Assembly: GCF_000331105.1 (NCBI RefSeq)
Contig: NC_020054.1
Span: 5,300,555 to 5,364,554, forward strand
DNA: 64,000 bases
Source of the DNA: Fibrella aestuarina BUZ 2
Lineage (GTDB): Bacteria > Bacteroidota > Bacteroidia > Cytophagales > Spirosomataceae
Reading direction: 5' to 3'
A program made the translations under genes and the position numbers. Positions 25,378 to 33,335 of this stretch are shown here, one piece after another; position 1 is the stretch's first letter, and each line of letters opens with the position of its first letter. The notes beneath the pieces are model-generated. The model was not told where the DNA came from. It saw only the letters and a program-made list of their open reading frames with translations, and did no database searches.

Positions 25378-28300
25378 TTAAGCGTTGACCGGCTCGGTCA
25401 GTTTGTCCAGCAGGCTGCGTACTTCGGGGCGGCAGGAGCCACAGCCGGTGCCCGCGCCCGTTTGCTGGCAAAGCGCGTTGAAATCGGTGCAGCCCGCCCG
25501 GATGGCCCGCTCGAGGTTGCCCTGCCCGACAGTGTTGCACGAACAAACCAGCTTGCCCAATACGGGGTCGGCCTGTTTGCTCGATCGCAGCAGTTGCAGC
25601 CGCTTCTCCGACAGTTCAATGCCATTGGCGATGAGGTCGCGGAACTCGGCAAATTCGTTTTTGTCGCCAATCAGAATCGCGCCAATCAGCTTGTCGTTGT
25701 GCACAATGCACTTCTTGTAATAGCGCCGGGCTTTGTCGATAAACACGATTTCTTCGTAGGCCGCGCCCCCACCGGCCGGTACGTCGGTTACGCCCATACT
25801 GCACAGGTGCAGGCCCTCCATCTTCAGGATGTTCATCGACAGGCTCCCCCGGTAGGGTTGCGACACGTCGCCGGCGATGAAGCGAGCCGCCACCTCGGCC
25901 TGTTGCTCGGCGGCCAGGGTGATACCCCACATCTGCCCGTTCCATTGGGCCACTTCGCCCGTCGCAAAAATGGCCGGGTCGGAGGTTTGCATGTACTCGT
26001 TGACCACCACGCCCCGGTTGCAGACCAGCCCCGCCTCGCGGGCCAGTTCGATGTTCGGCTCGGTGCCAATGGCCATTACCATCACCTGACACGGCAACCG
26101 CCGACCCGATTTTAGCTGAATGCCATCGAGCCGAGCCGTGCCCGAAACGGTCTGCACTTCTTCGTTGAAATAAATGTCGATGCCCCGGTCGAGCAGTTCG
26201 AGATACAGCAATTCGCTCGCCAGCGTATCGAGCTGACGTTCCATAAACCGGCCACCCCGTTGCACCACCGCCACCCGCACACCAATCTGCCGCAGCGAAG
26301 CGGCCAGTTCGAGGCCCAGCAGCCCACCGCCCACGATCACGGCCTGCGCCTCGGGCTGATCCAGAAAGGGCAGGAGCGCATCGGCATCCAGCCGCGAGCG
26401 CATGGTGAAGATACCCGGCAGGCGGGGCACTCCTTTTGGTCGGAACGCCCGGCTCCCCGTACCCAGCAGTAGCTTGTCGTAGGCATGTTCGACGCCGTTG
26501 GTATCGGTTACCACCTTCGCCTGCCGGTCGATGTGGGCAATGCCAATACCCTTGTGTACCACAATGTTGGCATCAGCAAACTGGTCTTCGCGCAGCTTGA
26601 CGAGTTGCGCCCAGCTCTGCGCGCCGCTGATGTAGTCGGGCAGCAGCACGCGGTTGTAGAACGGGTAAATCTCCGTGGAGAACACGTGGATTTCGTCGTC
26701 CAGAGCCTGGCTGTCGGCCGTAACGGCGCGGTAGGCCTGAATGAACCCCAACCCGGCCGAACCCGCCCCGATCACGACGATTTTCTCAGTAGGTTTTCGG
26801 TACGGCACCACCTCGACCGCCGCGAACTTGAAATCGGGTTCTTTCGAGCGCGGGTCGACCAGGCTACTGGTCAGGTTGTTGGCCCGGTTGAGGGTGCTGT
26901 TGCCCGGTTGCTTACCCCAGTGCATGGGCAGAAAGCAGAGGCCGGGGCGCAGGTCGTCGGAGAGTTGAGCGTTCACCCGCACCTCGCCCCGCCGACTACG
27001 TACCTGCACCAGTTGCCCCTCGCGAATACCACGTACCTGCGCGTCGGCGGGGTGGATGTGCAGGAAGGGCTGCGGCACGTGCTGCATTAATTTGGCGACC
27101 CGCCCGGTCTTGGTCATGGTGTGCCACTGATCGCGGACCCGGCCCGTGGTCAACACCAGCGGAAAATCGGGGTCGGTGGGTTCCGAGGTGTTTTCGTCAA
27201 GCACGGCCTGAAGCTGTGCCCGGCGGTTAGGGGTGTAAAACTGCCGGTCGGTGAAGAGTCGGGGCGTACCCACAGCGCCCGTATCGGCGTCATCAACCGA
27301 TTCGGTGACCGCCCGCGCCGCCGCGGAGTAAGGCCACTGAATGCTGCGCCGGTCACGCAGCAGCGCGTGACTGATGCCGGTCACGTCGACGTTGGTACCC
27401 GCCGTGCTGCGGGCATATTCGTCGTACACATCGGCGGCGGTAGCGTAGTTGAATTGGGAACCAAAGCCCATTTTTTGGGCAAAGCGCCAGATAATCTCCA
27501 CGTCGGGCAGCGCCTCGCCGGGCGCATCGATCACCTTCGGCAGGTACGTTACCCGCCGTTCGGCGTTGGTCATGGTGCCTTCTTTCTCGAGCCAGGCCGC
27601 AGCCGGTAGCACCACGTCGGCCAACGGCACGGTATCGGCCCGGTTCGATACGTCCTGCACCACCACAAACCGGGCTTTTCGGAGCGCTTCTTCGGCCCGG
27701 TTGACATCGGGCATGCTCACCAGCGGATTGGTGTTGATGATCCAGACCGCCTTTACGCGGCCATCGTGCAGAGCGTCGAATAGCTCAGTGGCCGTCAGGC
27801 CCGGTTTGGGCGCGATCTTGACGGGGCTCTGCCAGAAGGCTTCCATTTCGGCCCGGTGGGCGGCGTTGGTTACCTCCCGATGGGCGGGCAGGCTGTTGGC
27901 CAGGCCACCCACTTCACGTCCACCCATCGCGTTGGGTTGCCCGGTGAGCGAAAAAGGGCCGTTGCCGGGTGTGCCGATGCGCCCCGTAATCAGGTGCAGG
28001 CTGATGAGCGAGAGGTTTTTGTTCACGCCTACCACCGACTGGTTCAGGCCCATCGTCCAGAGCGACAAAAAGCCCGTCGACTGCCCGATCCAGCGCGCCA
28101 CCTGCTCAATCTGCGCCGGTTCAATCCCGCACAGGTCGGCGGCGTCGGCCACGGTCCGTTGCATCACCTGCGTCGCATAGGCCGCAAAGCCGTCGGTATG
28201 GCTGGTGATAAAATCATGGTCAACCCATCCCTGTTCGATCAGCACTCGGCCAATGGCGTTGTTGAGCACAATGTCGGTGCCGGGCCGGATGGGTAGGTGC

Positions 28301-28950
28301 AGGTCGGCGGAGCGGGCGGTGTCGGTGCGGCGGGGGTCGATGCAGACGATTCGCACGTGCGGGTTGGCCGCCTTGTGGGCTTCGATGCGCCGCCACAGAA
28401 TCGGGTGGCACCAGGCCGGGTTGGCCCCCGCCACCACAAACAGGTCGGCAGACTCGATGTCGTCGTAGCAGACCGGCACCGCATCTTCGCCCAGCGTCAG
28501 TTTATAGCCCACCACCGCCGAACTCATGCAGAGCCGGGAGTTGGTGTCGATGTTGTTGGAACCGATAAACCCTTTGATGAGCTTGCTGACCAGGTAATAT
28601 TCTTCCGTCAGGCACTGCCCCGATACGTAGAAGGCTACCGCGTCGGGGCCGTACTTTTGAATCAGGGTGCGGAACACGGCGGCGGTCCGTTCCAGAGCCG
28701 CGTCCCAACCCACGCGCTGCATGGGCATCGACCGGTTGAGCCGCATCTGCGGGTACAGCAGCCGATCTGAGCTATCCATGACCGTGTAGTGCAGGTTCAT
28801 GCCCTTCGAGCACAGCAGGCCCCGGTTCGACGGGTGTTGGGGGTCGCCCTCGACGGTCAGGCGGCCGTTGGCATCCTGGTTCACCAGAATGCCACAGCCT
28901 ACGCCGCAGTAGCAGCAGGTGGTGCGGTGTTGCGTGGTTGGCGTATGCAT
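25378..28950 (-). CDS. nasA: Assimilatory nitrate reductase, fused Mo subunit + FAD reductase + BFD domain
   Basis: 1190 residues, far longer than a lone NasA. Residues 12-47 bind an N-terminal [4Fe-4S] cluster (C12-x2-C15-x3-C19, then C47 in GLLCSKG). Molybdopterin domains follow, with SRLCMSSAVVGYK supplying a likely Mo ligand Cys near 140 and GQPNAMGGREVGG near 345, then a C-terminal dinucleotide-binding barrel near 600-710. From about 721 a NirB-like FAD/NAD(P)H oxidoreductase begins (VVIGAGSAGLG; second nucleotide loop VIVGGGLLGLELA). Residues 1134-1180 are a BFD-type [2Fe-2S] domain (VCSCNTVGQG ... GTGCGSCRPEV). The whole should carry electrons from NAD(P)H to nitrate in the cytoplasm without a separate reductase. 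Confidence 0.92.
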   Translation of the reverse strand: MHTPTTQHRTTCCYCGVGCGILVNQDANGRLTVEGDPQHPSNRGLLCSKGMNLHYTVMDSSDRLLYPQMRLNRSMPMQRVGWDAALERTAAVFRTLIQKYGPDAVAFYVSGQCLTEEYYLVSKLIKGFIGSNNIDTNSRLCMSSAVVGYKLTLGEDAVPVCYDDIESADLFVVAGANPAWCHPILWRRIEAHKAANPHVRIVCIDPRRTDTARSADLHLPIRPGTDIVLNNAIGRVLIEQGWVDHDFITSHTDGFAAYATQVMQRTVADAADLCGIEPAQIEQVARWIGQSTGFLSLWTMGLNQSVVGVNKNLSLISLHLITGRIGTPGNGPFSLTGQPNAMGGREVGGLANSLPAHREVTNAAHRAEMEAFWQSPVKIAPKPGLTATELFDALHDGRVKAVWIINTNPLVSMPDVNRAEEALRKARFVVVQDVSNRADTVPLADVVLPAAAWLEKEGTMTNAERRVTYLPKVIDAPGEALPDVEIIWRFAQKMGFGSQFNYATAADVYDEYARSTAGTNVDVTGISHALLRDRRSIQWPYSAAARAVTESVDDADTGAVGTPRLFTDRQFYTPNRRAQLQAVLDENTSEPTDPDFPLVLTTGRVRDQWHTMTKTGRVAKLMQHVPQPFLHIHPADAQVRGIREGQLVQVRSRRGEVRVNAQLSDDLRPGLCFLPMHWGKQPGNSTLNRANNLTSSLVDPRSKEPDFKFAAVEVVPYRKPTEKIVVIGAGSAGLGFIQAYRAVTADSQALDDEIHVFSTEIYPFYNRVLLPDYISGAQSWAQLVKLREDQFADANIVVHKGIGIAHIDRQAKVVTDTNGVEHAYDKLLLGTGSRAFRPKGVPRLPGIFTMRSRLDADALLPFLDQPEAQAVIVGGGLLGLELAASLRQIGVRVAVVQRGGRFMERQLDTLASELLYLELLDRGIDIYFNEEVQTVSGTARLDGIQLKSGRRLPCQVMVMAIGTEPNIELAREAGLVCNRGVVVNEYMQTSDPAIFATGEVAQWNGQMWGITLAAEQQAEVAARFIAGDVSQPYRGSLSMNILKMEGLHLCSMGVTDVPAGGGAAYEEIVFIDKARRYYKKCIVHNDKLIGAILIGDKNEFAEFRDLIANGIELSEKRLQLLRSSKQADPVLGKLVCSCNTVGQGNLERAIRAGCTDFNALCQQTGAGTGCGSCRPEVRSLLDKLTEPVNA

Positions 28951-28984
28951 AGGACCGGAGGATTACACGTTGATAAACAAAACG

Positions 28985-30286
28985 TTAGGCGACAGTAAGG
29001 GTGGATTCAGTGGCGGGTTCAGCTGTGGGTACGTCGGCTTTGGCAAAGCGCGTCAGGGCGACTACGCCCGCGACCACCGTGACCAGCGCCCCGATGTACA
29101 CGAAGGCTTCGGAGTAGGAGATGCTATCCGATTTGAACAGAAAACCCGCCAGCACAGCCCCCACGTTACCCCCCGCGCCTACGATGCCGCTGACCGAGCC
29201 CAGCGCCTTGCGGTTGATGAAAGGGACCATGGCGTAGGTGGTACCATTGGCCATTTTCAGGAATAAGGCAAACACCACCATAGCCACGATGGCCACCGTC
29301 AGGCTCGCCGTCAGCCCAAAGAAGATGATCCCGGCCCCCTCAAGCAGCAGCAACCCCGCCAGCAGTAATCCTTTGCCGCGCATGCCGAACCGCCGCCCCA
29401 CGTTGTCGGCCACGATACCACCCATGGCGCGGGCGAAGAGATTCATGAACCCAAACGACCCCGCCAGCAGCCCCGCGACGGTGAGGCTTGCGCCAAATTT
29501 TTCGGCGAAAAACAGGGCCGCTACGTTGTCGAAGGTCACTTCAATACCGAAGCAGGCGCCGTAGGCCAGAAACAGCACCCAGGTGCGGTAGTCCTTGGCG
29601 GCGTCGGCCAGCGAGCCTTTCTGTTGCTGCTGCCGGTCGGGCAGGGCGTCAAAGTTACCGGCCGGGGTGTCCTGGGTGTAGCGCCAGTACAACAGTGCCA
29701 TGATGAGCAGCCCAACACCCGGCACCAGCATGGCCAGCCGCCAGGCCGAGGTGGGCAGGTAACCCAGGCTCACGAAACCGGCGAAGATAAGCGGCATGAC
29801 CATGTTGGTGACGCCACCGCCGAGGTTCCCCCAGCCGCCCGCCACCGCGTTGGCCGTGCCGACAATCTTCCGGTCGAACATCACCGAGGTGTGGTATTGC
29901 GTGATCACGAACGACGCCCCGATCACCCCGATCGCCAGCCGGAACAGCAGGAAGGTGACGTAGTTGTGCGACAACCCCACCAGCAGCACCGGCACGGCAG
30001 CCAGCACCAGCAGGGCCGTGTAGGTTTTGCGCGGTCCCCAGCTATCGCAGAGCTTCCCGACCACGATACGGGCCACCACCGTTACGGCCACCGACGCGAT
30101 GATGATGTTGCCAATCTGCGCTTTGGTCAGGCCGAGGTCGTCTTTGATGACCTTCATCAGCGGAGCGAGGCCGAACCAGCCGAAGAAACAGACAAAAAAC
30201 GCCATCCAGGTGAGATGGAAGGTGCGCATCTGCACACCGCGGATGCTGAAAATGGTCAGCTTGTCGAGGGGTTTGTTGGCTTGCAT
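28985..30286 (-). CDS. NarK/NasA-type nitrate/nitrite MFS transporter
   Basis: 433 residues from ATG 30284-30286 (MQANKPLDKLTIFSIRG). An in-frame ATG 13 codons upstream (30325) is possible but less like the family. Twelve hydrophobic segments fit the major facilitator fold. The nitrate signature motifs are visible as GWGNLGGGVTNMVMP near residue 150 and GAGGNVGAVLAGFLF near 380, both Gly-rich and specific to nitrate/nitrite porters. FRLAIGVIGASFVITQYHTS marks helix 4-5 with the conserved Arg. It imports nitrate across the inner membrane. The nitrate reductase gene begins 34 bases downstream. Confidence 0.94.
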   Translation of the reverse strand: MQANKPLDKLTIFSIRGVQMRTFHLTWMAFFVCFFGWFGLAPLMKVIKDDLGLTKAQIGNIIIASVAVTVVARIVVGKLCDSWGPRKTYTALLVLAAVPVLLVGLSHNYVTFLLFRLAIGVIGASFVITQYHTSVMFDRKIVGTANAVAGGWGNLGGGVTNMVMPLIFAGFVSLGYLPTSAWRLAMLVPGVGLLIMALLYWRYTQDTPAGNFDALPDRQQQQKGSLADAAKDYRTWVLFLAYGACFGIEVTFDNVAALFFAEKFGASLTVAGLLAGSFGFMNLFARAMGGIVADNVGRRFGMRGKGLLLAGLLLLEGAGIIFFGLTASLTVAIVAMVVFALFLKMANGTTYAMVPFINRKALGSVSGIVGAGGNVGAVLAGFLFKSDSISYSEAFVYIGALVTVVAGVVALTRFAKADVPTAEPATESTLTVA

Positions 30287-30394
30287 GTGAACTGACGGAT
30301 TAATGGTTGATAGAGAGTTTGTCAAACAGAAGGCCTCGCAGCCGGTCGTGGCTGTTTGCGTATACCGGTCTGGTCAAGGCGTCGGGTTGGTCGG

Positions 30395-31945
30395 TTACGG
30401 CCGGATGGCCACGGGTTTGGTGTAGAAGAAATCAGGGCGGATGTTGATCATCAGGTACGCCCACGTACCCAGCTTATCTTTCTGGTTCATGGTGCCCTGC
30501 TTGGCGTATTCGAGGCTGTTTGTGCCGTTCATGAGCGAGTAGCCCAGTTCGAGCGCCGTCAGCTTGTTAAGCGCGTAGGTGGCCACGAAGTCGTATTCGA
30601 TACCCAGCTTGGGGTCGATCAGGCTACCGGCGGGGGCGTCGGTCATGCGGTTGGCGGTGGGGGCTGCCAGCGCGAAATAGTGGGCGTCGAGGCCCGCCGT
30701 CAGCCGGTTGGCGGTGTATTTCACTTTCACGAAGGCATCCTGCAACCCACCCGCCGGGGCACCCGTGCCCACGTAGAAATAGTCCATGTAGCCCCAGTGG
30801 CGGTGGGGCGTGCCGTAGAGCGGATCGAACCGGCTCGTTTCGCCCGCTTTGCTCGTGTTGGCGTTATTGCCCGACAGCACCTCGTAGCCCGGCCCGAAGC
30901 TGAGCGGTCCTTTCTGAAACAGGACGTTGCCGCCGTAGTGATACGCATCGCGGATCAACAGGCCGTCGCGGTCATGGCCGTTTTGCCCGTACCCAAATAC
31001 CTGCCACTGCACCTTACCCAACGGCGAGGCGGCGTTGCCCAGTTGCCCGGTAAGCATGGCCCCATAGGTGAGCCGCGAGTTGACGCCCGTCACGTCGTAC
31101 CGGCGCCCGTAGACGTACCCCTGCGCGGCATTGCCCAGTGAGTCGACCCGGTACTTTTGAAAATCGTCTTTAAAGAGCAGCGCCGAGAATTTGGTCTGGT
31201 TGACCTTGCGGGCCAGGTAGGCCATCTGAAACGATTTGAACTGCTGATTCTGCCCGTTGGTACTGAGGGGCGTGGCCAGCACCGGCGCGCCGCCCCGGCC
31301 CGCCGTGGGCAGAAAACCCGCCGGAATCGCCAGCGTCACATTCTGCGTCGACAGGGCCGTAGCCGGCGCGTTGCCGGCCGTGTAGAACGTACCCACGGTG
31401 CCGAAGGCGTCGGTATTCTGGTTGAAGCCCACGCCCAGATCGAGCGCCCAGCCCAGGTGCTGCGCTTTCAGCAGGGCCGCGTCGAAGCGGCGGCCCTGTT
31501 GCAGCCAGTCGAGGTTACCCAGCAGGCGCACGTCGTCGTAGACCAGTTCCTGACGGCCAATCTTGAGCGACAGGTTCTGGATTAGCTTGAACTTGAGTGT
31601 CGTATCGGCGCTGTTGGCCAGGGTGATGTCGGCCCAGGCTTCGTGCACCATCAGCCGGTTGCCGTCGACGTTATCAATGGTGGCGGCATCCTGCCCCCAC
31701 ACCCGCACATCCTGCACGGCGGTCTGGAAGGTGACGCGGTCCCATTTGTAGTTGAACGTCAGCCGGGCGCGCTGCGAGGTAAACACCGCCGCCGGGCTGT
31801 CTTTGGGTGCTAGATTGCCCAGCCCGTTCCGAACTTCGGTGCGGGTCCGTAGCTGCCCCGTGAGCGAAAATTGGGCATACAGTAAGGTATTGGTAGCCAG
31901 CATGGTGAAGCACACCAGGGCCACTCTCAGGGTAGATAGTGTCAT
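30395..31945 (-). CDS. Outer-membrane porin, alginate-export family fold
   Basis: 516 residues with a signal peptide (ends LLYAQ near residue 25). The body alternates amphipathic strands (RLTFNYKWDRVTFQTAVQDVRVW split over two strands; LKIGRQELVYDDVRLLG) as in the alginate-export/porin superfamily, a roughly 16-18-strand barrel, and ends in aromatic FFYTKPVAIRP. Porins of this kind often lie next to NarK genes in Bacteroidota and are assumed to let nitrate through the outer membrane. Gene order (porin, transporter, reductase, rubredoxin protein) on one strand supports that. Confidence 0.8.
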   Translation of the reverse strand: MTLSTLRVALVCFTMLATNTLLYAQFSLTGQLRTRTEVRNGLGNLAPKDSPAAVFTSQRARLTFNYKWDRVTFQTAVQDVRVWGQDAATIDNVDGNRLMVHEAWADITLANSADTTLKFKLIQNLSLKIGRQELVYDDVRLLGNLDWLQQGRRFDAALLKAQHLGWALDLGVGFNQNTDAFGTVGTFYTAGNAPATALSTQNVTLAIPAGFLPTAGRGGAPVLATPLSTNGQNQQFKSFQMAYLARKVNQTKFSALLFKDDFQKYRVDSLGNAAQGYVYGRRYDVTGVNSRLTYGAMLTGQLGNAASPLGKVQWQVFGYGQNGHDRDGLLIRDAYHYGGNVLFQKGPLSFGPGYEVLSGNNANTSKAGETSRFDPLYGTPHRHWGYMDYFYVGTGAPAGGLQDAFVKVKYTANRLTAGLDAHYFALAAPTANRMTDAPAGSLIDPKLGIEYDFVATYALNKLTALELGYSLMNGTNSLEYAKQGTMNQKDKLGTWAYLMINIRPDFFYTKPVAIRP

Positions 31946-32187
31946 GAGGAAGTACAGTGAGATAGAAAATGAAGGTCCGGCCGGAAAGCTCGGCCAGGAA
32001 GGCCCGAATGGGCAAGGCAGCGGCAGGGATACCCCAAATCGGGTAAACGGTACTAGACGGCCTGATCGATGATGGCGCGCGGGCGGAGCAACCCGTCAAT
32101 GTGGGTACGGTCGGGTGCCGGGCGAGCGGGGCGAAATTGTGTTATTCGCTTTTTTTCATTTTCTTTGATGCGTTTGTGTTTTTCGCA

Positions 32188-32204
32188 TAAACAATCCCTG
32201 TTTA
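32188..32204. promoter_or_regulatory. TAAACA-N5-TGTTTA dyad
   Basis: Six-base arms at 32188-32193 and 32199-32204 form a dyad just left of the hairpin at 32205. It is upstream of the minus-strand porin gene. A regulator binding site is possible but unproven. Confidence 0.35.
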
Positions 32205-32244
32205 GCCGATCCAAAGGTGCCCCCACACCGGATCGGCTTTTTTT
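32205..32244 (+). terminator. Plus-strand intrinsic-terminator-like hairpin
   Basis: GCCGATCC (32205-32212) pairs with GGATCGGC (32230-32237) and is followed by seven T (32238-32244). An inner GGTG/CACC pairing fits the loop. The T tract is on the plus strand although both flanking genes are minus-strand, so it does not terminate either of them in the usual way. Confidence 0.6.
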
Positions 32245-32250
32245 GTGGTC

Positions 32251-33057
32251 TTATAGACCAGCCGCCGCGTACGCAGGTACGTTGCGCAAACACGCAGCCA
32301 GATACGACGGGTGCAGCGTCACCACCGCCCCAATAACCAGCACCGCGGGTACCCCAATAGGTGCCCCGGAGGGTGCCCCAATGGGTGTCTCCGCATTATG
32401 CTCAGCCATCAGTTGTGGCATGGCCCAGACTTCACCCACGAGGCACTGCTCATCGGGCCGCGTCCCATTCTGCACAACGGCCATCGGCAGGTGCCCACGG
32501 CCGGCTTCACAATAGAGCGCGCAGATTTCGTCCAGTTTCCGCAGCCCCATCAGGATTACCACCGTTGCGTTGGACTGCACCGCCAGCCGCAGATCGTTGG
32601 AGAGCGCGCCCGTTCGGGTGGTGCCGGTAATGACCCAGAAGCTCTCGCTGATGCCCCGGCTCGTCACGGGAATCCCCTGTGAGGCGGGTACGGCGATGCA
32701 ACTCGACACCCCCGGTACCACCGTGCACGGAATGCCATGTTGCCGGGCGTAGTCGGCTTCTTCAAACCCGCGCCCGAATACATAGGAGTCGCCGCCTTTC
32801 AGCCGCACCACGTGCCCATGCTCCAGGGCCAGCCGCACGATCAGGCTGTTGATCGCCTCCTGCGGGTACGACGGTTTCCCCGCCCGTTTGCCTACGTATA
32901 GCGTCTGCGCATCCTCCGGCGCGTAGGCCAGCAGGCTATCGTTGGCCAGATCGTCGTAGAGCACCACGTCGGCCTGTTCGAGGGCCCTGATGCCCTTTAA
33001 GGTAATCAGTTCGCCGTCACCGGGACCCGCCCCCACGAGTGTAAGTTTTGGCTGCAT
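32251..33057 (-). CDS. cobA: Uroporphyrinogen-III C-methyltransferase (CobA/SUMT)
   Basis: 268 residues, normal for single-domain SUMT. It opens KLTLVGAGPGDGELITLKG, the conserved SAM-pyrrole methylase start. YDDLAND, GKRAGKPSYPQEAIN and RLKGGDSYVFGRGFEE near residue 85 follow, with VVPGVSSCIAVPASQGIPVT near 118. It uses SAM to make precorrin-2, the siroheme precursor needed by NirB. Dehydrogenase and ferrochelatase steps are not in the window. A short IGAP-rich repeat at about residues 225-240 is unusual. It is divergent from nirB across an AT-rich gap. Confidence 0.95.
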   Translation of the reverse strand: MQPKLTLVGAGPGDGELITLKGIRALEQADVVLYDDLANDSLLAYAPEDAQTLYVGKRAGKPSYPQEAINSLIVRLALEHGHVVRLKGGDSYVFGRGFEEADYARQHGIPCTVVPGVSSCIAVPASQGIPVTSRGISESFWVITGTTRTGALSNDLRLAVQSNATVVILMGLRKLDEICALYCEAGRGHLPMAVVQNGTRPDEQCLVGEVWAMPQLMAEHNAETPIGAPSGAPIGVPAVLVIGAVVTLHPSYLAACLRNVPAYAAAGL

Positions 33058-33335
33058 AGTAAAACGAGAGATAATACCTTATAGTCAAAAAATACTATTA
33101 GTTGAAAATTTCAAATAGTACAATTCTTGGTTCAAAAGTATAGATCAAATTGGCAAAGTCAAGTCATTTTCCAAAAAATATGTTCTCAATCAACAGTAAA
33201 CCAGAATTTAATAGTAGGTTTTTCAAAAACAGCCCTATAAATTTGAAGTGATCAAGAAAGGGGAATTTTGATCAATTCCTTAGTAAAATACAATTTTAAA
33301 ACAGGGTGTTTATAATCTCATAGTCACTATCAACT
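33058..33335. promoter_or_regulatory. AT-rich divergent control region of cobA and nirB
   Basis: A 278-base gap much richer in A/T than its surroundings. It holds the dyad TTGAAA-A-TTTCAA at 33102-33114 with partly matching flanks, and TGATCAA/TTGATCA at 33249-33255 and 33268-33274. A further GATCAA lies near 33146. Such sites suggest control by a Crp/FNR-like or nitrogen-responsive factor, which is inferred only. Confidence 0.5.
33238..33245 (+). promoter_or_regulatory. TAAATTTG -7 box upstream of nirB
   Basis: Exact TAnnTTTG match, 90 bases before the nirB ATG and directly before the TGATCAA/TTGATCA dyad. No clear -33 TTG is present. Confidence 0.4.

Larger units (their letters stand above)
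31946..32250. other. 305-base gap between cobA and the porin gene
   Basis: No gene seen. It should carry the porin promoter on the minus strand. Near 32188-32244 there is a dyad and a plus-strand terminator-like hairpin, described separately. Confidence 0.6.

Noticed and set aside
25352..25546. 65-codon extension of the rubredoxin-fused protein
   Set aside because: It would overlap the nitrate reductase C-terminus and resembles no domain.
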